Of a stretch of DNA of 49,666 nucleotides, positions 41,109 through 48,342 are shown one piece after another. A program made the translations under genes and the position numbers. Under the pieces are notes generated by a model. That model was given only the letters and a program-made list of their open reading frames with translations, did not search any database and was not told where the DNA came from. The number at the start of each line of letters is the position of its first letter. Positions within the stretch are counted from its first letter, which is position 1. The DNA comes from a virus, in IMG/VR virus record IMGVR_UViG_3300037246_000876, positions 1-49,666 of that record, one strand, 5' to 3'.

Positions 41109-41425
41109 AAAGAGTTATATTAGAATCTCCATTTGCAGGAGATATAGAAAGAAATATTGATTACGCACGCATGTGTGTTAGACATAGCCTATCGCTTGGC
41201 GAAGCTCCTATTGCAAGCCATTTGTTATATACTCAGGAAGGCATTTTAAACGATGATATATCAAATGAAAGGCAATGGGGTATAGATGCGGGTCTAGCAT
41301 GGAAAAAAGTTGCAGAAAAGCATGTTTTCTATGTTGACTATGGTATGAGTAATGGCATGAAGTACGCTAAAAAATATGCATCTGAAAACAATATAGAAAT
41401 TGAGTTCAGAACGATATTGAGTTAA
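41105..41425 (+). CDS. DUF7768-like protein (nucleoside deoxyribosyltransferase-like fold)
   Basis: A 106-residue protein with ILESPFAGDIERNIDYARMC, APIASHLLYTQEGILNDD, ERQWGIDAGLAWKK and DYGMSNGMKYA, the characteristic pattern of this phage family. It is thought to share a Rossmann-like fold with deoxyribosyltransferases. It is coupled to the DUF4406-like gene, so the two may act on the same nucleotide pool. Confidence 0.78.
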   Translation: MKRVILESPFAGDIERNIDYARMCVRHSLSLGEAPIASHLLYTQEGILNDDISNERQWGIDAGLAWKKVAEKHVFYVDYGMSNGMKYAKKYASENNIEIEFRTILS

Positions 41426-41456
41426 TGAGAATTGAAATTGAATATTATAAACAATA

Positions 41457-42050
41457 ATGGAGTTTACAGAAAAAACTATACTTGAAAGACTTTATGGTCA
41501 TTTTAATACACATAAATATCAATTATCTAATGTGTATATGTTCGATTGGGAAAGCGACCTTTTCTCTATTACAAAATCTGGATATTGTTGGGAATTTGAG
41601 ATAAAAATATCACGATCAGATTTTAAAGCAGATTCTAAAAAGATCCGTAAACATAGCTGCTTAAAGAGAAACAATGATAAATTTACAGTAACCAAAGGTG
41701 TTGAAAGCGATACTACATTTGATTGTGATGTTAATGGTAATTTTCGGCTTATATATTATCCATCATGTCAAGTATATATAAATAGAAATATAATACCTAA
41801 TAGATTTTTTTATGTTGTCCCAGATGGAATGATAGACAAATCTGAAGTTCCGAAATATGCAGGGCTTATATACATTAATGACAATGGATTTTTAAGTGAA
41901 GTTAAAAATGCACCAATACTACATAGGGAAAAGCTTGATCTTTCCGGGAAATTAGTAGATAAATTATATTACCGAAATATTGATTTAAGAAATAAAATAG
42001 CTGAATTAGAAAGAGAAATTGATGATATGAACCTAGAAATTGAAATATGA
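41457..42050 (+). CDS. Putative PDDEXK-fold nuclease-like protein, 197 aa
   Basis: The segment YCWEFEIKISRSDFKADSKK (about residues 43-62) matches the E-x-K plus SD(F)..D.KK pattern of MmcB-like PDDEXK proteins, with an upstream acidic residue in DWESDLFSI. The C-terminal 30 residues form a coiled coil. It may act in replication or repair; activity is an inference from few residues. Confidence 0.6.
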   Translation: MEFTEKTILERLYGHFNTHKYQLSNVYMFDWESDLFSITKSGYCWEFEIKISRSDFKADSKKIRKHSCLKRNNDKFTVTKGVESDTTFDCDVNGNFRLIYYPSCQVYINRNIIPNRFFYVVPDGMIDKSEVPKYAGLIYINDNGFLSEVKNAPILHREKLDLSGKLVDKLYYRNIDLRNKIAELEREIDDMNLEIEI

Positions 42051-42232
42051 CACATTACGGCAAATGCCCCAAATGCAAAAACAAAAACTACGGACACATA
42101 TTTAAAGTTGGTAATTTAATACCGGAAAATGCAAAAGTAATGTGCTTTCATGGATATTGTGATTTTAGTATGAATATATTAGAGTGGAATGCACTTTATC
42201 CGCATATGAAATTTAGAGTTAAAAATTATTGA
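42047..42232 (+). CDS. Small zinc-ribbon protein, 61 aa
   Basis: Two Cys pairs (CPKC near residue 7 and a later CFHGYC) suggest a zinc ribbon. It overlaps the nuclease-like gene by 4 bases and is the last gene before a promoter. Confidence 0.65.
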   Translation: MTHYGKCPKCKNKNYGHIFKVGNLIPENAKVMCFHGYCDFSMNILEWNALYPHMKFRVKNY

Positions 42233-42264
42233 TTTGCACAACAATAAATAATTGCTTATCTTTG
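42233..42264 (+). promoter_or_regulatory. Canonical promoter without operator
   Basis: TTTG (42233-42236), 20 bp, TATCTTTG (42257-42264). It precedes the HTH-like gene after a GC-rich CCCGAAAGGGG hairpin in the leader. No palindromic operator is present, so it should be regulated differently from the eight operator sites. Confidence 0.75.
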
Positions 42265-42311
42265 AGTATCCCGAAAGGGGTTTTATTTTGAAATGAAATT
42301 TACAATACGTA

Positions 42312-42464
42312 ATGAGAAAGATTAAAGTAAGAGATGATTTAATGAGTAAGCAGGAATATTCCAAGCAATACGGGATAGATCGGGTTACTGTAAATAGCAT
42401 GATTGAGAGGGGAGAATTATCAGTTGAAGAGATTTCAAAAAAGCATTATATTAAAATAGCTTGA
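42312..42464 (+). CDS. Small HTH-like protein, 50 aa, candidate regulator
   Basis: The sequence VRDDLMSKQEYSKQYGIDRV then TVNSMIERGELSVEEISKKH resembles a helix-turn-helix of the excisionase/MerR type (helix with S-x-x-E-Y, turn G-I, recognition helix V-T-V-N-S-M-I). It has its own canonical promoter. A phage regulator is the likely role (inference). Confidence 0.6.
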   Translation: MRKIKVRDDLMSKQEYSKQYGIDRVTVNSMIERGELSVEEISKKHYIKIA

Positions 42465-42527
42465 GGTTATTTTCGGCTATTGATTTTTACAATGTGTAAA
42501 TATATTATTCACTTAAATTAATTAAAA

Positions 42528-42746
42528 ATGGAAGACGGATCAAAAGTAAGTACAAAAGACAAATGGATTGGCGTGTCTGATGATATGTCACAATGTATAA
42601 TCTCTGATTTCTCGATAGAGGAACAAAATGAGATATTGAGGGCAATTAAACACAATATAAAGAAAAGTAGAGAGTGTTTAATTGAGTCAGATACTAAATC
42701 TTTGGAAAATTTAAAGGTTCGCACTGAAGAATTGTGTGCTATTTAA
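42528..42746 (+). CDS. Hypothetical acidic protein, 72 aa
   Basis: A helical product (MEDGSKVSTKDKWIGVSDDM...) whose stop codon directly abuts the tRNA-like minihelix. The 63 bases before it hold an inverted repeat TTTACA-ATG-TGTAAA (42486-42500), possibly an operator for this gene. Unknown function. Confidence 0.6.
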   Translation: MEDGSKVSTKDKWIGVSDDMSQCIISDFSIEEQNEILRAIKHNIKKSRECLIESDTKSLENLKVRTEELCAI

Positions 42747-42790
42747 TCCAAAACGGTTTTATAAGGGGTTCGATTCCCCTTTTTGGAACA
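42747..42790 (+). other. tRNA-like acceptor/T-arm minihelix
   Basis: A 7-bp acceptor-like stem (TCCAAAA with TTTTGGA), a perfect T-arm (AGGGG, loop TTCGATT, CCCCT) and an unpaired A after the stem, but only 10 nt where the D and anticodon arms would be. The T-arm plus T-run could also act as a terminator. A relic tRNA, a minihelix or a terminator are all possible. Confidence 0.6.
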
Positions 42791-42818
42791 AATTTAATAT
42801 TTACAAATAGTTTGAATT

Positions 42819-43400
42819 ATGGCAAAAATAAAAATAAACGGCTGCGGCTATTGCTCAAAGTCAATAGGATGTAAAATAAAGAAAGATATTAGATCGCTCA
42901 TAGATAAATATCCATTACTACCATACGATAATGGAATAGGTGATATCCGGCATTATAACCCAATATTTAATCTCAGATGTCCTTACACTTCTGCTAAATA
43001 TAAATCAGGTGATAAAATAACTTTTACAATAGGTATTCAGCGATATATAAAAACTCATAAATGGGAATGTGAAAATGAATGCGATTATTGCAAAAGAGAA
43101 AATTGTGAGGATGGATATATTAATTTTGAGAATGTGAGATATGGAGAGTATGTTCAATTAAATGGCGTTATTTCGAACTATTATAGCAATGGGAAATTTG
43201 TTATAAAAGTTTCCACATACGATATCAATAAAATCTATGATGATTTAAACGATAAAGACAAGTCATTTATAAATGAAGTATCGGAGGCATTAGGAGGATG
43301 CAATGTTGATGGGGAAAGACCTAATAGCGCTTTCTTTTCACATGATGATTTTTATTTATTATTCATAAGCAAACAGAGATTTATTAAGGTTAATAGTTAA
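42819..43400 (+). CDS. Cys-rich hypothetical protein, 193 aa
   Basis: Multiple Cys (CGYCSKSIGCK, then CENECDYCKRENC) suggest two zinc sites. The rest is beta-rich, with a KYKSGDKITFTIG motif like an OB or SH3 fold. It sits at the start of the replication sub-block. Unknown function, possibly nucleic-acid binding. Confidence 0.6.
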   Translation: MAKIKINGCGYCSKSIGCKIKKDIRSLIDKYPLLPYDNGIGDIRHYNPIFNLRCPYTSAKYKSGDKITFTIGIQRYIKTHKWECENECDYCKRENCEDGYINFENVRYGEYVQLNGVISNYYSNGKFVIKVSTYDINKIYDDLNDKDKSFINEVSEALGGCNVDGERPNSAFFSHDDFYLLFISKQRFIKVNS

Positions 43401-43402
43401 TC

Positions 43403-44062
43403 ATGGCAAAAGACAAAAAGTCATTTGTAGCATATACTGATTGGAAAGAAACATTTGAGGCTTTACCGGATGATAAAGCGGGTCAATTAATAAAGCATAT
43501 TTTTGCTTACGTATCAGATGAAAAACCACAAACCGATGATGTATTGATAAATGCTGTTTTTGCAAATATCAAAAATACACTCAAAAGGGATCTAGCAAAA
43601 TGGGATAAACAACACCAACAAAGAATTGAGGCAGGGAAAAAGAGCGCAGAGATTCGTAAACGAAATTCAACGACCGTTGAACGACCGTTGAACGAAACTC
43701 AACAAGCGTCAACTGTAAGTGGTAGTGTAAGTGGTAGTGATAGTGTAAGTAAAATTAAGGAATATATATATAACCAATTTTATGATTCTCAATTAAAAGA
43801 ATCAAATAATGATAAAAGTTATTTACGATTCATTGAGATTCTTTTCGGTAAAAACGAAGAAGGGGAAAAACTTAAAGGTGTCTTATCCATACGTGACCAA
43901 TTAACATTTAAACAATTCGATAAATTGCTGAGCCAAAAACCAAAGGATGTATATTTTGAAACTACATTACTGAAGATTGATAATGATTCAAAATATTATA
44001 AAGGCAAAAAGAGATTAAACACAATACTTAGTAATTGGTTTGAAGGGAGGTTTTTAAAATGA
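43403..44062 (+). CDS. Replication-initiator-like protein (DUF6291-like N-terminus)
   Basis: A 219-residue protein. The N-terminal FVAYTDWKETFEALPDDKAG followed by QLIKHIFAYVSD and IKNTLKRDLAKW is a pattern I associate with DUF6291 proteins from phage replication modules. A low-complexity linker (NSTTVERPLNETQ, VSGSVSGSDSVSK) leads to a C-terminal domain. The linker DNA contains 11- and 12-bp repeats reminiscent of iterons in lambda O-type genes. The gene is coupled to the next by a 4-base overlap. Confidence 0.65.
   Translation: MAKDKKSFVAYTDWKETFEALPDDKAGQLIKHIFAYVSDEKPQTDDVLINAVFANIKNTLKRDLAKWDKQHQQRIEAGKKSAEIRKRNSTTVERPLNETQQASTVSGSVSGSDSVSKIKEYIYNQFYDSQLKESNNDKSYLRFIEILFGKNEEGEKLKGVLSIRDQLTFKQFDKLLSQKPKDVYFETTLLKIDNDSKYYKGKKRLNTILSNWFEGRFLK
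43666..43750 (+). repeat. Iteron-like direct repeats inside the replication gene
   Basis: AACGACCGTTG occurs twice in tandem (43669-43679, 43680-43690) and its first copy lies in the palindrome TTCAACG-AC-CGTTGAA (43666-43681). Then GTAAGTGGTAGT occurs twice (43715-43738), with further GTAAGT/GATAGT units to 43750. Confidence 0.65.
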
Positions 44063-44514
44063 TTGAAAGAGATAATTTCATAAGGCAAACGAATAACTTA
44101 ATTGGAAAGTTTAAAGACTCCAAAAGTCCTATTAAAGAGTATTTAAAAACAGTTTGTATTTACTCTGAAAAGATAGATACATTAAAAACTAAAAACATAC
44201 ATGAGCTAAAAACTGAATTAGACCGCATTCAAATGTTTATTGAAATAATATGTTTCCATGTGAATATAGGACTGGAAACATTCATATCATTTACGCCTTT
44301 AGGCTCATTTATAATTGCATTGTCTGATGATTTTATGGAATACTTTCTGATGCATAAGAACGAAACAAAGGAATTGATTAAATGGGATATGATTTGTGAA
44401 CTACAAGACAAATACAACCAAGCAAAACTTGAAACATTGGTATCTGGAAATTTGTGTGATTTTAATATTGAAATCGGGAAAGATTTAAAACTAATAGACT
44501 TATGGGAGAATTAA
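44059..44514 (+). CDS. Hypothetical protein, 151 aa
   Basis: A helical protein (MIERDNFIRQTNNLIGKFKD...) between the initiator-like gene and the RecA-fold ATPase, overlapping both. It may be an accessory replication or helicase-loading factor by position. No family recognised. Confidence 0.6.
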   Translation: MIERDNFIRQTNNLIGKFKDSKSPIKEYLKTVCIYSEKIDTLKTKNIHELKTELDRIQMFIEIICFHVNIGLETFISFTPLGSFIIALSDDFMEYFLMHKNETKELIKWDMICELQDKYNQAKLETLVSGNLCDFNIEIGKDLKLIDLWEN

Positions 44515-45365
44515 GAGATAGCGAACTATACGCCAATAAACAGGAGTCAAAAGAAGATAAAATTGATTGTGCTTCTATAATTTCAGAATCATATATTCAT
44601 ATTTCACAAAACATTAAGCGACCGCCCATTCTATTATCTCTTAGGCAATACGGAAATAGGGATGTACCAGTAATGACATTATCTAACTTTTCCGTAATAA
44701 AAGGAGCCAAAAAGACCCGTAAATCATTTGTGACTGCATTCATTCAGGCTTCATTAGCTTATAATAAAGTAATTTCAAACTTATTTGTCCCAAAACAGAA
44801 AGATGCAGGAGTTGTATATATTGATACAGAACAGGCCAACTATGATGTTTATACAAAGCTTTCCGCAACGGTTAATTTGTCAGGGGAGTTACTACAATGT
44901 GATAATTTAAAAGCTGTCGCATTCAGGAAGTACGAAACCAGCTTAAGATTAATGTTAATTGAGCACTTGATATATAATTCTCCGGGGGTTAAATTATTTG
45001 TTATTGATGGAATCAGGGATTTGATAAGAGATATCAATTCACCGGACGAGGCCACAATGATAGCAGACAAGCTAATGAAATGGACGGCAGATACCAATTG
45101 CCATATAATAGTGATAATACACGAAAATAAAGAAGGAGGCAAAGCCAGGGGGCACATAGGAACTGAACTAACAAATAAAGCTGAAACTATTATAAAAGTT
45201 AAATTGTGCGAACAGGATAAACGAATATCAATTGCATCTGGCGAAGGAACCAGGGGCGCACCGTTTGATGATTTCGCTTTTCAAATATCACAAAATGAAT
45301 TAGGCATTTATCCTGAAATTTGCGATATGCCGGAAAGCGAAAAGCTTAACACTGATAGATTTTAA
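44502..45365 (+). CDS. RecA-fold ATPase of the replication module (RepA/DnaB-like)
   Basis: A 287-residue ATPase. A Walker A variant is KGAKKTRKSF (residues 67-76), then VVYIDTEQ (104-111), Walker B LFVIDGIRDL (165-174), a sensor strand HIIVIIHENK (201-210) and RGHIGTEL (216-223). This is the domain order of hexameric RecA-like helicases and of RepA. A glycine-poor Walker A of this kind is common in such phage ATPases. It would serve as replicative helicase or loader. An SSB-like tail is encoded just downstream in the -1 frame. Confidence 0.78.
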   Translation: MGELRDSELYANKQESKEDKIDCASIISESYIHISQNIKRPPILLSLRQYGNRDVPVMTLSNFSVIKGAKKTRKSFVTAFIQASLAYNKVISNLFVPKQKDAGVVYIDTEQANYDVYTKLSATVNLSGELLQCDNLKAVAFRKYETSLRLMLIEHLIYNSPGVKLFVIDGIRDLIRDINSPDEATMIADKLMKWTADTNCHIIVIIHENKEGGKARGHIGTELTNKAETIIKVKLCEQDKRISIASGEGTRGAPFDDFAFQISQNELGIYPEICDMPESEKLNTDRF

Positions 45366-45415
45366 CAATAGAACCAGACAACGATTACTTTGCAAAAATA
45401 GATATACCATTTTAA
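45362..45415 (+). other. Out-of-frame SSB-like tail, LTIEPDNDYFAKIDIPF
   Basis: One base before the ATPase stop, the -1 frame is open for 17 codons (45362-45412) to TAA 45413-45415 and reads LTIEPDNDYFAKIDIPF. An acidic stretch ending in D-I-P-F is the C-terminal hallmark of SSB proteins. There is no ATG for a separate peptide. It could be reached by -1 slippage at GATTTTAA, or the stop may result from an indel in the T-run. Confidence 0.5.
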
Positions 45416-45435
45416 TAATTAAAAACAATATAATT

Positions 45436-45813
45436 ATGAAATACAAAATTAAATACAAAGAATTAACAGAATATTTGAAAACGTTAAAAGAGAGTGATTT
45501 TCAAAGAAACAGGCATAATCCAGATGCGGCAATGAAAGAGGGACATTCAATTGATGATATAATATTCTTCAAGATGGATAAGTCCAAAATAACATTAGAC
45601 ACTGTGATTGATTACGGAGCTCCTTTTTTGGTTGATGCTCTTGGCAATGATTTATCAATTATCATTCAGACTAAAAGAAAATATAAATTACCAAATGGTA
45701 GAGCTGTGAAAGGTAAATTCGACAGGACATTAATTAATGATTGTCGAAAATTATATGGCACTCCTTTAAATGGATATTGGATTATCCCCGATAGATTCCT
45801 AATTGCACAATAA
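45436..45813 (+). CDS. Hypothetical protein, 125 aa
   Basis: A basic protein (MKYKIKYKELTEYLKTLKES...) with YKLPNGRAVKGKFDRTLIND near the middle and a Trp-rich end. Its leader AAAAACAATATAATTATG is of the A-rich type. Unknown function. Confidence 0.6.
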   Translation: MKYKIKYKELTEYLKTLKESDFQRNRHNPDAAMKEGHSIDDIIFFKMDKSKITLDTVIDYGAPFLVDALGNDLSIIIQTKRKYKLPNGRAVKGKFDRTLINDCRKLYGTPLNGYWIIPDRFLIAQ

Positions 45814-45836
45814 TAACATTTATAAAAAACAATATT

Positions 45837-46307
45837 ATGGAACAAGTATTTATTAAATGTCCTGAATGTGGAGAAATTCAACTGCATGTATTTGAAGGTG
45901 GTATTTATTTTCAGTGTACTGAATGTAATAAAATTCAACATAACTTCCCAGCGCCACTAAAAGCCCTGTCAATAAAACAGCCGTGGGCATGGTTAATAGT
46001 CAATGGATATAAGGATATTGAAAACCGTAATACATTAAAGAATTTTAGGGGTGATTTTTTGATACATGCCGGGTTGCAATTTGATAAGGAATGTATGCAT
46101 AAATTAGATTTTGATTTAATTATACCTGATGATGCTAGATATAATTACGGTGGTATAATCGGACATGCAACAATAACCGACTCAATAACCAAATCTGACT
46201 CACCGTGGTTTAGTGGCAAATATGCATTTGTGATGAAGGATCAGCAAACTTTACCGTTCACACCATGCAAAGGAAAACTTTCATTTTTTAATCCTGAAAT
46301 ACTTTAG
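45837..46307 (+). CDS. Zinc ribbon plus ASCH-domain protein
   Basis: A 156-residue protein with an N-terminal zinc ribbon (CPECGEI, CTECNK, residues 9-36) and an ASCH domain from about 40 (ALSIKQPWAWLIVNGYKDIE, then NFRGDFLIHAG, GGIIGHATITDSI). ASCH domains bind RNA and some have hydrolase activity. The N-terminal fusion is less usual. Located among replication genes, perhaps acting in RNA-level regulation. Confidence 0.75.
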   Translation: MEQVFIKCPECGEIQLHVFEGGIYFQCTECNKIQHNFPAPLKALSIKQPWAWLIVNGYKDIENRNTLKNFRGDFLIHAGLQFDKECMHKLDFDLIIPDDARYNYGGIIGHATITDSITKSDSPWFSGKYAFVMKDQQTLPFTPCKGKLSFFNPEIL

Positions 46308-46309
46308 CC

Positions 46310-46786
46310 ATGACAGAACAACAATTCAATAACCAATTCTTCCGCAAAGGAATGAGTGTAAAATTAGCTAATAATGCAATTCTGCCGATATTAGGCGTTA
46401 ATTTTGATACAATGTACATAACGATAGGTAAAGGTGAATGGGTTCATTATTCAAGGTGTGAGGTATATTATAATGAACTTTTAGATTTGTTTAAGGATAT
46501 AGTTTCACAGTATCTAAAAATATCACCCGAACATGTTGTAAGGAAAATAAGACAGGGACAAAATGCCGTAGCTCGCCATTTATTAATGATTATGGCCTAT
46601 GATTCTGGGAAATACACTCAACAACAAATAGCTACTTATTGTAATTGTAAAAATCATGATACCGTAACTCATGCACACAGAGTAAGGAGATATGATTATG
46701 ATATTATTTCACATCTGAAAGTCATTAAAATTGAGAATGGTCATTTGATTAAAAATATTGAAAAGTATAAATGTTTTAAAACCTGA
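46310..46786 (+). CDS. DnaA domain IV-like DNA-binding protein
   Basis: A 158-residue protein. Residues about 60-130 (VVRKIRQGQNAVARHLLMIM, then QQQIATYCNCKNHDTVTHA) match the DnaA domain IV signature (R-x-x-R/N-x-x-A-R and H-D/T-T-V-x-H-A). The N-terminal 60 residues are not DnaA-like. Such truncated DnaA-domain proteins occur in phages and are proposed to bind origin-like sequences. Its 3' end overlaps the operator of site 7 by 3 bases. Confidence 0.78.
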   Translation: MTEQQFNNQFFRKGMSVKLANNAILPILGVNFDTMYITIGKGEWVHYSRCEVYYNELLDLFKDIVSQYLKISPEHVVRKIRQGQNAVARHLLMIMAYDSGKYTQQQIATYCNCKNHDTVTHAHRVRRYDYDIISHLKVIKIENGHLIKNIEKYKCFKT

Positions 46787-46826
46787 TAAAAGTCATTGTT
46801 TATGATATTGGGGTTTGGTAAATTTG
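46784..46826 (+). promoter_or_regulatory. Operator-promoter site 7
   Basis: The palindrome TGATAAAAGTCA (46784-46795) and, after exactly 23 bp, TAAATTTG (46819-46826). The palindrome's last base starts ATTG, spaced 20 bp from the -7 box. The leader is 25 nt. Confidence 0.78.
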
Positions 46827-46851
46827 AATATAATAACTTAAAATTAAGAAA

Positions 46852-47085
46852 ATGATTAAAAGTAGCATTGAAAAAATATCTGAGGGCATAGGTTTTGACA
46901 TAGCACATTCAGACGATCAAGTACAGGCTAATTTAATAAATGGATTAAGCAGAGGGTTATCTAACTCTATGCAGAAACATGATCGTGAGATGCAGTTATG
47001 TTACATAGTCGATAAATTAACACCAGATTCATGTAATATAATTAAAGAATTAGCGGAATTTGTTAAGTTAAAAGAGAATAAATAA
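46852..47085 (+). CDS. Conserved phage protein, 77 aa
   Basis: It begins MIKSSIEKISEGIGFDIAHS and later has DKLTPDSCNIIKELAEFVKL. Helical, with operator-controlled expression. A similar short protein is common upstream of recombination genes. Function unknown. Confidence 0.65.
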   Translation: MIKSSIEKISEGIGFDIAHSDDQVQANLINGLSRGLSNSMQKHDREMQLCYIVDKLTPDSCNIIKELAEFVKLKENK

Positions 47086-47127
47086 GCCTTTGTAAATTTG
47101 TAATAAATTAATTAAACAATATTAGCT

Positions 47128-47316
47128 ATGGACAAAGTACCTAAATTAGTCGAAAGAGAAGATGCGTTTTGTGAAAGCATTGATTGCACAAGAAACAAAG
47201 CAGAGCAATTTATTTATTGCAGTAAAGATGGTAAATCTATGATGAATTTGCCTTATATTTTACTTGAGTATAAACAGTGGATGATTGAACAAGGTTTTAT
47301 TAAACAGTTAAAGTAG
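47128..47316 (+). CDS. Hypothetical protein, 62 aa
   Basis: The product (MDKVPKLVEREDAFCESIDC...) resembles a small domain with EYKQWMIEQGFIKQLK at the end. Its leader ACAATATTAGCTATGG follows the 77-residue gene by about 40 bases. Unknown function. Confidence 0.6.
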   Translation: MDKVPKLVEREDAFCESIDCTRNKAEQFIYCSKDGKSMMNLPYILLEYKQWMIEQGFIKQLK

Positions 47317-47351
47317 CTCTTTTAAAATAAGCTCAAAGAAAATAAATAACC

Positions 47352-47394
47352 TGACAAATATCATATTAATTAACAAATGATATCGCGATATTTG
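47352..47394 (+). promoter_or_regulatory. Operator-promoter site 8
   Basis: The palindrome TGACAAATATCA (47352-47363) and, after exactly 23 bp, GATATTTG (47387-47394). A second, bulged inverted repeat, ACAAAT-gat-ATCG/CGAT-ATTTGT (47373-47395), overlaps the -7 box. The leader to the recT ATG is 21 nt. Confidence 0.75.
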
Positions 47395-47415
47395 TAGAAA
47401 CTAATAATTGAAATT

Positions 47416-48342
47416 ATGAATTACGAGAATATCAAAAAAGAACTTTCAAAAATACACCCAGATGCAAAAGTTAACAGATATGTTAATTACCTTATGTTTC
47501 TGGAAGTGGAAACTGACAAGAACAAAAAGATTGTTAACTGGTGGTTTAATGATGTCAAAGAACATCAATTCATTGACGTGTACATTAAAGTTGCAATTGA
47601 CGGGCTATCTATTGATGGTGAAACAATTACACTACAATATAGGAAAAAATTAATAATTTCCTACAATTATCAGGCATATAAAAACAAAGTCCTCCTTATT
47701 TATCCTGAGTCTATTTTTGATATGCAATTAGTACATAAGGGCGATAGTTTTTCATTTAGAAAAGAAAGTGGAAAGGTTATATATTCGCATGAAATAAAAG
47801 AGCCATTTAAAAGGGATAAAGAAATAATAGGAACTTATTGTATTGTTAAAAATTCCCGCGGAGAGGTGTTGGAAACATTAGAAATGGAAGAGGTGGCGAA
47901 GATGAAAAATACATCTAAAATGAAGGGGATTTGGGATGCATGGTTTGGCGAAATGGTCTTAAAGTCAGTAATCAAAAGAGCATGCAAAAGGCATTTCCGG
48001 GATATCACAACCAATATGGACAATCTGGACAATGAAGGATATGAGCCTGAAAATGTAACTATTGACTCACTAATTCAAACTAAAATCTCCGAAGTAAAAA
48101 CATTTGATGAACTTGGAACGCTCTATCATAAAGAAGAGGGAAACGTAAAAGATAAAGTTCGGTTTACCCAACTATTAGGAGATCGCCGAGAAGAACTGAA
48201 AGCTGCATTGCCTGAAATTACAGAGGCAGATCATGAAGAAGCTATAGAGATGCTAAAAAGCGGTAAACGACCAAGTCAACTTCTTTTTAAATGGAGAATA
48301 GATAAAGATACACAGGAACTCTTAATCTCTAAGGCGGTATGA
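47416..48342 (+). CDS. recT: RecT-family single-strand annealing protein
   Basis: A 308-residue protein with the RecT core: ITLQYRKKLIISYNYQAYKN, GKVIYSHEIKEPFKRDKEII, MKGIWDAWFGEMVLKSVIKR. It anneals complementary single strands made by the exonuclease encoded next (4-base overlap). The pair is an annealing recombination system that also concatemerises phage DNA. Confidence 0.85.
   Translation: MNYENIKKELSKIHPDAKVNRYVNYLMFLEVETDKNKKIVNWWFNDVKEHQFIDVYIKVAIDGLSIDGETITLQYRKKLIISYNYQAYKNKVLLIYPESIFDMQLVHKGDSFSFRKESGKVIYSHEIKEPFKRDKEIIGTYCIVKNSRGEVLETLEMEEVAKMKNTSKMKGIWDAWFGEMVLKSVIKRACKRHFRDITTNMDNLDNEGYEPENVTIDSLIQTKISEVKTFDELGTLYHKEEGNVKDKVRFTQLLGDRREELKAALPEITEADHEEAIEMLKSGKRPSQLLFKWRIDKDTQELLISKAV

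Noticed and set aside
42747-42790. Minihelix as a phage attachment site
   Set aside because: A tRNA 3'-end match would suit attP, but no integrase or excisionase pair is evident, and the 5' acceptor strand is also present, which att sites do not need.
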